Source: Aquimarina sp. AU58
GTDB taxonomy: Bacteria > Bacteroidota > Bacteroidia > Flavobacteriales > Flavobacteriaceae
Direction of reading: 5' to 3'
Length of the DNA stretch: 64,000 nucleotides
Assembly: GCF_900312745.1 (NCBI RefSeq)
Contig: NZ_OMPD01000007.1
Span: 316,523 to 380,522 of the forward strand
Shown: piece after piece, positions 60,971 through 64,000 of the stretch
How positions within the stretch are numbered: the stretch's first letter is position 1
Layout of the letters: every line of letters starts with the position of its first letter
Notes under the pieces: generated by a model
Told to the model about the DNA's origin: nothing
The model's input: the letters and a program-made list of their open reading frames with translations, nothing else
Databases searched by the model: none
Position numbers and translations under genes: made by a program

Positions 60971-62635
60971 TTAATTTAGGGCTGAATTCAATAATGATTT
61001 TGCATGGGTTAATGCCGAATCAGAAATGTTTTTGCCACCAATCATTTCGGCAATTTCGTTAATTCGTTCTTCCTCGCTTAGCAATTTAAGCTGAGTAATA
61101 GTAGTATTTTGTATATCTTCTTTATATACTTTATAATGGTTTTGACCATTAGCAGCGATCTGCGGCAAGTGTGTAATACTGAAAACTTGTAGGTTCTTAC
61201 TCATATTCATCATTAAATCTGCCATTTTATGAGCAACTTCACCAGATACACCGGTATCTATTTCATCAAAAATAATTGTAGGTAGCTGTGTGTATCTAGA
61301 TAAAATAGATTTAATCGCAATCATAATTCTTGACAGCTCTCCTCCTGAAGCCACTTTTTTAAGTTGCCCAAAAGCTCCTCCTTTATTGGCAGAGAACAGA
61401 AATGTTAGCACTTCTTTTCCGTTAGACAAATACTTTTCCTGTGGCTCTAAAGAGGCTTGAAATGCTGCATTTGGCATTCCCAGTGCTTTAAGAATATCTT
61501 CTAACTCCTTTATAAGTAAAGGAAGTGCCTTATTTCGTTTCTTATGAATCTTTTCTGCAACTTTATCTAATTGAGACTGAATAGTAACTATTTCTTTTTT
61601 AAGCCTCTCTATATCTTCTGACAGCGATTCTGTTTTAGAAACTTTTTCTCGTAATGTATCCGTTATTACGATCAATTCTTTTATATCTGATACCGCATGT
61701 TTTACTTGTAGATTGTGTAATAATTGCAAACGCTGGCTAATTTGTTCTAATCGCTCAGGGTCCGCTTCCAGTTTTTCTAATTCATCAAGTAAAGAGCTAC
61801 TTACATCATCTAACTCTATATATACACTCTGAATTCTTTGAGAAAGTTCTTGCAAAGGTCCAGAATACGATTCTATTTTAGAGAGATTATTTTTGATTGT
61901 ATTTAATTGATCAGATACCCCAACTTCTTCTGAAGACATTACAGCAACAGATCCCGATAATCGTTCCTGAATTTCTTCTATATTATTAAGTTGATCGTAT
62001 TGTTCTTCTAATTCTTGTAGTTCACCTGGCTTAAGCTTTGCTTCTTCCAATTCATTTAAAAGAAAAGCATTGTAATCATATTCTTTTGTGAAATTTTCTT
62101 GATCAGCTATAAGAGTACCTACTTCTTTTTCTTTTTGTTTTAAAAGCTCTAAACCTCTTTTGTAAGATTTTATTTCACGATCTGCATCAGCCAATGCATC
62201 TAATACCTCAAATTGAAAATCATTTGTAGTTACCTCTAATGTTTGGTGTTGACTATGGATATCTATTAATCTACTTCCTAGAGACGCTAATGATTGTAAA
62301 GTGACCGGCGTATCATTTATAAAAGCTCTGGATTTACCCGATGGCAAAATCTCTCGTCTGATTATAGTTTGATCTTCATAATCCAGCGCTTCTTCTTCAA
62401 AAAAAGAAGTAAGCCCATATTTTTTCACATCAAAAACTCCCTCTATTACACATTTTTGAGTATTATCTTTAACACTACTTAGATCTGCTCTTTTTCCTAA
62501 TAACAATCCCAAAGCACCAAGCAATAAAGATTTACCCGCTCCAGTTTCTCCTGTAATCGTTATTAAACCCGAATCAAAAGCTACTTGTAGCTGTTCTATT
62601 AAGGCGAAGTTTTTTATAGAAAGACCTTTTAGCAA
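60971..62635 (-). CDS. recN: DNA repair protein RecN
   Basis: A 554-residue SMC-like ATPase for double-strand break repair. The Walker A GETGAGKSLLLGAL lies at the N-terminus, a long coiled coil covers about 155-370, and the C-terminal part has LSRIMIAIKSIL (signature), FDEIDTGVSGEVA (Walker B) and SITHLPQIAA. The order coaBC, DUF4835, recN is frequently seen in Bacteroidota and holds here on the minus strand. Control by an SOS box is not visible. Confidence 0.97.
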   Translation of the reverse strand: MLKGLSIKNFALIEQLQVAFDSGLITITGETGAGKSLLLGALGLLLGKRADLSSVKDNTQKCVIEGVFDVKKYGLTSFFEEEALDYEDQTIIRREILPSGKSRAFINDTPVTLQSLASLGSRLIDIHSQHQTLEVTTNDFQFEVLDALADADREIKSYKRGLELLKQKEKEVGTLIADQENFTKEYDYNAFLLNELEEAKLKPGELQELEEQYDQLNNIEEIQERLSGSVAVMSSEEVGVSDQLNTIKNNLSKIESYSGPLQELSQRIQSVYIELDDVSSSLLDELEKLEADPERLEQISQRLQLLHNLQVKHAVSDIKELIVITDTLREKVSKTESLSEDIERLKKEIVTIQSQLDKVAEKIHKKRNKALPLLIKELEDILKALGMPNAAFQASLEPQEKYLSNGKEVLTFLFSANKGGAFGQLKKVASGGELSRIMIAIKSILSRYTQLPTIIFDEIDTGVSGEVAHKMADLMMNMSKNLQVFSITHLPQIAANGQNHYKVYKEDIQNTTITQLKLLSEEERINEIAEMIGGKNISDSALTHAKSLLNSALN

Positions 62636-62707
62636 AGGATAGAAAAATTTTTGTTGTTTTTAAAAAAGTAAAGATACTATTTACAATAATTAAAAATAAA
62701 GCATTTT

Positions 62708-63592
62708 TTAAAACTTTATAGTTTTCCAGTTTTCTGAATATGTAGGTCCTACTTTATTAAGTATTTCAACGGTTTCTGCAATATTAACTGAAGGTCCTCC
62801 AGAAAGAACACTTGAAATCTCATCTGCTTTGGCATCAAAAAACACTCTCATTATATAAGAATTAGGCCTGGTATTATGCATTTCCTCAAGCGACTTCATA
62901 GATTCTGTAATTGTTTCTTTCCCTTGTTTCACATTATTATACATAACATCTAACCCCTCTCTATGATAGGCGTACATCGTTTTTCTATACCCTTCATATG
63001 TTCCCGAAAGAAGATCATCATTAAGTCTAAATCTATTAGGGTTTTGTTCTCTGGCCCAACCAAGTGTATTACTCCCTTGAGCATTACTAACAATATTTTT
63101 AGCTTCCTGATAATAACTGGTTCCACTATTTAGCTCAAAAGTATCTGCATCTATACCTAAAATGGTATACAAATAAAATGCAACTACAGAGATTAAATTT
63201 GACTCAAAGCTATTTGGATTATAATTTAAAGGTTGAAATTCTAAGTAGTTAAAATTAAACTGCTTATCATTTATATTAAAGATTGTAGTATTATAACTAG
63301 ATCCATATACTGGACGGGATGCCTGCACTTGTACAGTAGCAGAAAAAAGATCATTATCGAAACTGTTTATAGTTATAAAAAAACTACAATTGATTCTTTC
63401 TTCTGTTCGATAATCTATAGAAGTCCACTTCGAATTATTAATAAATTCGGTTAGTGCACGCTCTAAGGTTTTAAAGACTTGTAAATTAGGATTACCCGTT
63501 TGCTCTGCATTAACAACCACAGTGGCATTAAACTCCTGAGCATTAACTCCTAAGCTAACTACAAATACGATAACAAGTAACAACCTATTCAT
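62708..63592 (-). CDS. DUF4835-family secreted protein
   Basis: A 294-residue protein with a signal peptide (VFVVSLGVNAQEF). The mature part begins EFNATVVVNAEQTGNPNLQVFKTLERALTEFINNSKW, the hallmark of DUF4835, and ends with YSENWKTIKF. The family is confined to Bacteroidota, is likely periplasmic, and lies between coaBC and recN in many genomes. The 5' end overlaps the end of coaBC by eight bases, so it is translated with it. Function unknown. Confidence 0.93.
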   Translation of the reverse strand: MNRLLLVIVFVVSLGVNAQEFNATVVVNAEQTGNPNLQVFKTLERALTEFINNSKWTSIDYRTEERINCSFFITINSFDNDLFSATVQVQASRPVYGSSYNTTIFNINDKQFNFNYLEFQPLNYNPNSFESNLISVVAFYLYTILGIDADTFELNSGTSYYQEAKNIVSNAQGSNTLGWAREQNPNRFRLNDDLLSGTYEGYRKTMYAYHREGLDVMYNNVKQGKETITESMKSLEEMHNTRPNSYIMRVFFDAKADEISSVLSGGPSVNIAETVEILNKVGPTYSENWKTIKF

Positions 63593-64000
63593 TGTTCAAT
63601 GTATTAATTTCATTAAATATATCTTGTGCAACTTCTAACTTTGTCTTTAAGTCAAACGCTTTAATCTCCAATTTATGATTAATCAATGTTACTTTATTCG
63701 TTTGCCCTTTAAAACCAGCTCCTTTATCATTAAGAGAGTTAAGAACAATTAAATCTAAGTTCTTATTTTTTAATTTATTCTTCGCATTCTCCTCTTCATT
63801 TTCTGTTTCTAAAGCAAACCCAACAAGAAATTGGTTTTTCTTCTCTGCTCCCATCCATTTAAGGATATCGGTTGTTCGCTCTAATTTAATAGAAAATTCT
63901 GTATCTGCCTTTTTTATTTTTTGATCTGATATTGCCTTTGGCCTATAATCTGCAACTGCTGCAGATGCAATTGCAATATCACAATCATTATACACAGAAA
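63585..64000 (-). CDS. coaBC: Phosphopantothenoylcysteine decarboxylase/phosphopantothenate-cysteine ligase, 3' part
   Basis: The last 138 or so codons of coaBC; the 5' part lies beyond the window end. The visible residues belong to the CoaB ligase domain (AIASAAVADYRPKAISDQKIKK, LVGFALETENEEENAKNKL, DLIVLNSL, NKVTLI), which joins cysteine to 4'-phosphopantothenate with CTP. Codons before the apparent GTG at 63995 stay open to the edge, so no start is present. It is the first gene seen of the coaBC, DUF4835, recN run. Confidence 0.93.
   Translation of the reverse strand, partial: SVYNDCDIAIASAAVADYRPKAISDQKIKKADTEFSIKLERTTDILKWMGAEKKNQFLVGFALETENEEENAKNKLKNKNLDLIVLNSLNDKGAGFKGQTNKVTLINHKLEIKAFDLKTKLEVAQDIFNEINTLNNE

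Overview
The window looks like chromosomal DNA from a marine-type member of the Flavobacteriaceae (Bacteroidota), perhaps close to Aquimarina; the genus is only a guess. The evidence is low-GC DNA with dense AT-rich spacers, TAnnTTTG-type -7 promoter boxes, type IX secretion (T9SS) sorting domains, a PorP/SprF protein, a FecI/FecR/TonB-receptor locus, a bacillithiol-type YtxJ protein, many secreted lipoproteins and Bacteroidota-specific families (DUF4835, DUF6503, DUF4974). No tRNA, rRNA, CRISPR array, insertion sequence or prophage was seen. Most of it is ordinary housekeeping sequence with a few accessory loci.

Layout. 1-10 kb: the tail of an unidentified gene, a LytS/LytTR two-component pair, lpdA on the minus strand, a beta-helix lipoprotein, a lipoprotein with one CxxCH haem motif, a GNAT acetyltransferase, lspA and an AhpD-like protein. 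10-15 kb: glyA, fumarylacetoacetase, a lipoprotein and a Crp/Fnr regulator. 15-21.5 kb: a surface-signalling and uptake locus made of an ECF sigma factor, a divergent FecR anti-sigma gene, a TonB receptor with an STN signalling domain, and an Nramp-like transporter without the canonical DPGN motif. 21.5-28.5 kb: a small membrane protein, truncated haemoglobin, YtxJ, clpB, a TetR/thioesterase pair with matching palindromic operators, and a SixA-like phosphatase. 28.8-30.5 kb: a large curlin-repeat (amyloid) protein with no curli export genes beside it. 30.6-42 kb: secreted proteins, smpB, an MBOAT plus SGNH acetylation pair, an ankyrin protein, pcm, an oxidoreductase, a 3-hydroxyacyl-CoA dehydrogenase, an M23 peptidase, a DUF1015 protein and a griffithsin-like lectin lipoprotein.

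42-53.7 kb: the PLP protein YggS, a DnaQ-UvrC-type nuclease fusion, a DUF3857/transglutaminase-like protein, a voltage-gated K+ channel with a C-terminal zinc ribbon, miaA, then on the minus strand a histidine kinase/response regulator pair, coaE, a YbbR protein, a glycosyltransferase and fabI. 53.7-54.4 kb is a long non-coding leader with a good promoter. 54.4-60.2 kb is a T9SS adhesin module: a 971-residue protein with SprB and Ig-like repeats and a type B sorting domain, a PorP/SprF partner and an OmpA-family protein. 60.2-64 kb: a CAP-domain lipoprotein, recN, a DUF4835 protein and the 3' part of coaBC, which runs off the window.

The genes act together mainly in three modules: iron or other metal uptake with surface signalling (15.1-21.4 kb), cell-surface adhesion through T9SS (53.9-60.2 kb), and envelope acetylation (32.7-35.1 kb). 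The most distinctive single items are the griffithsin-like lectin, the orphan curlin, the Nramp-like protein with altered metal-site motifs and the zinc-ribbon K+ channel.
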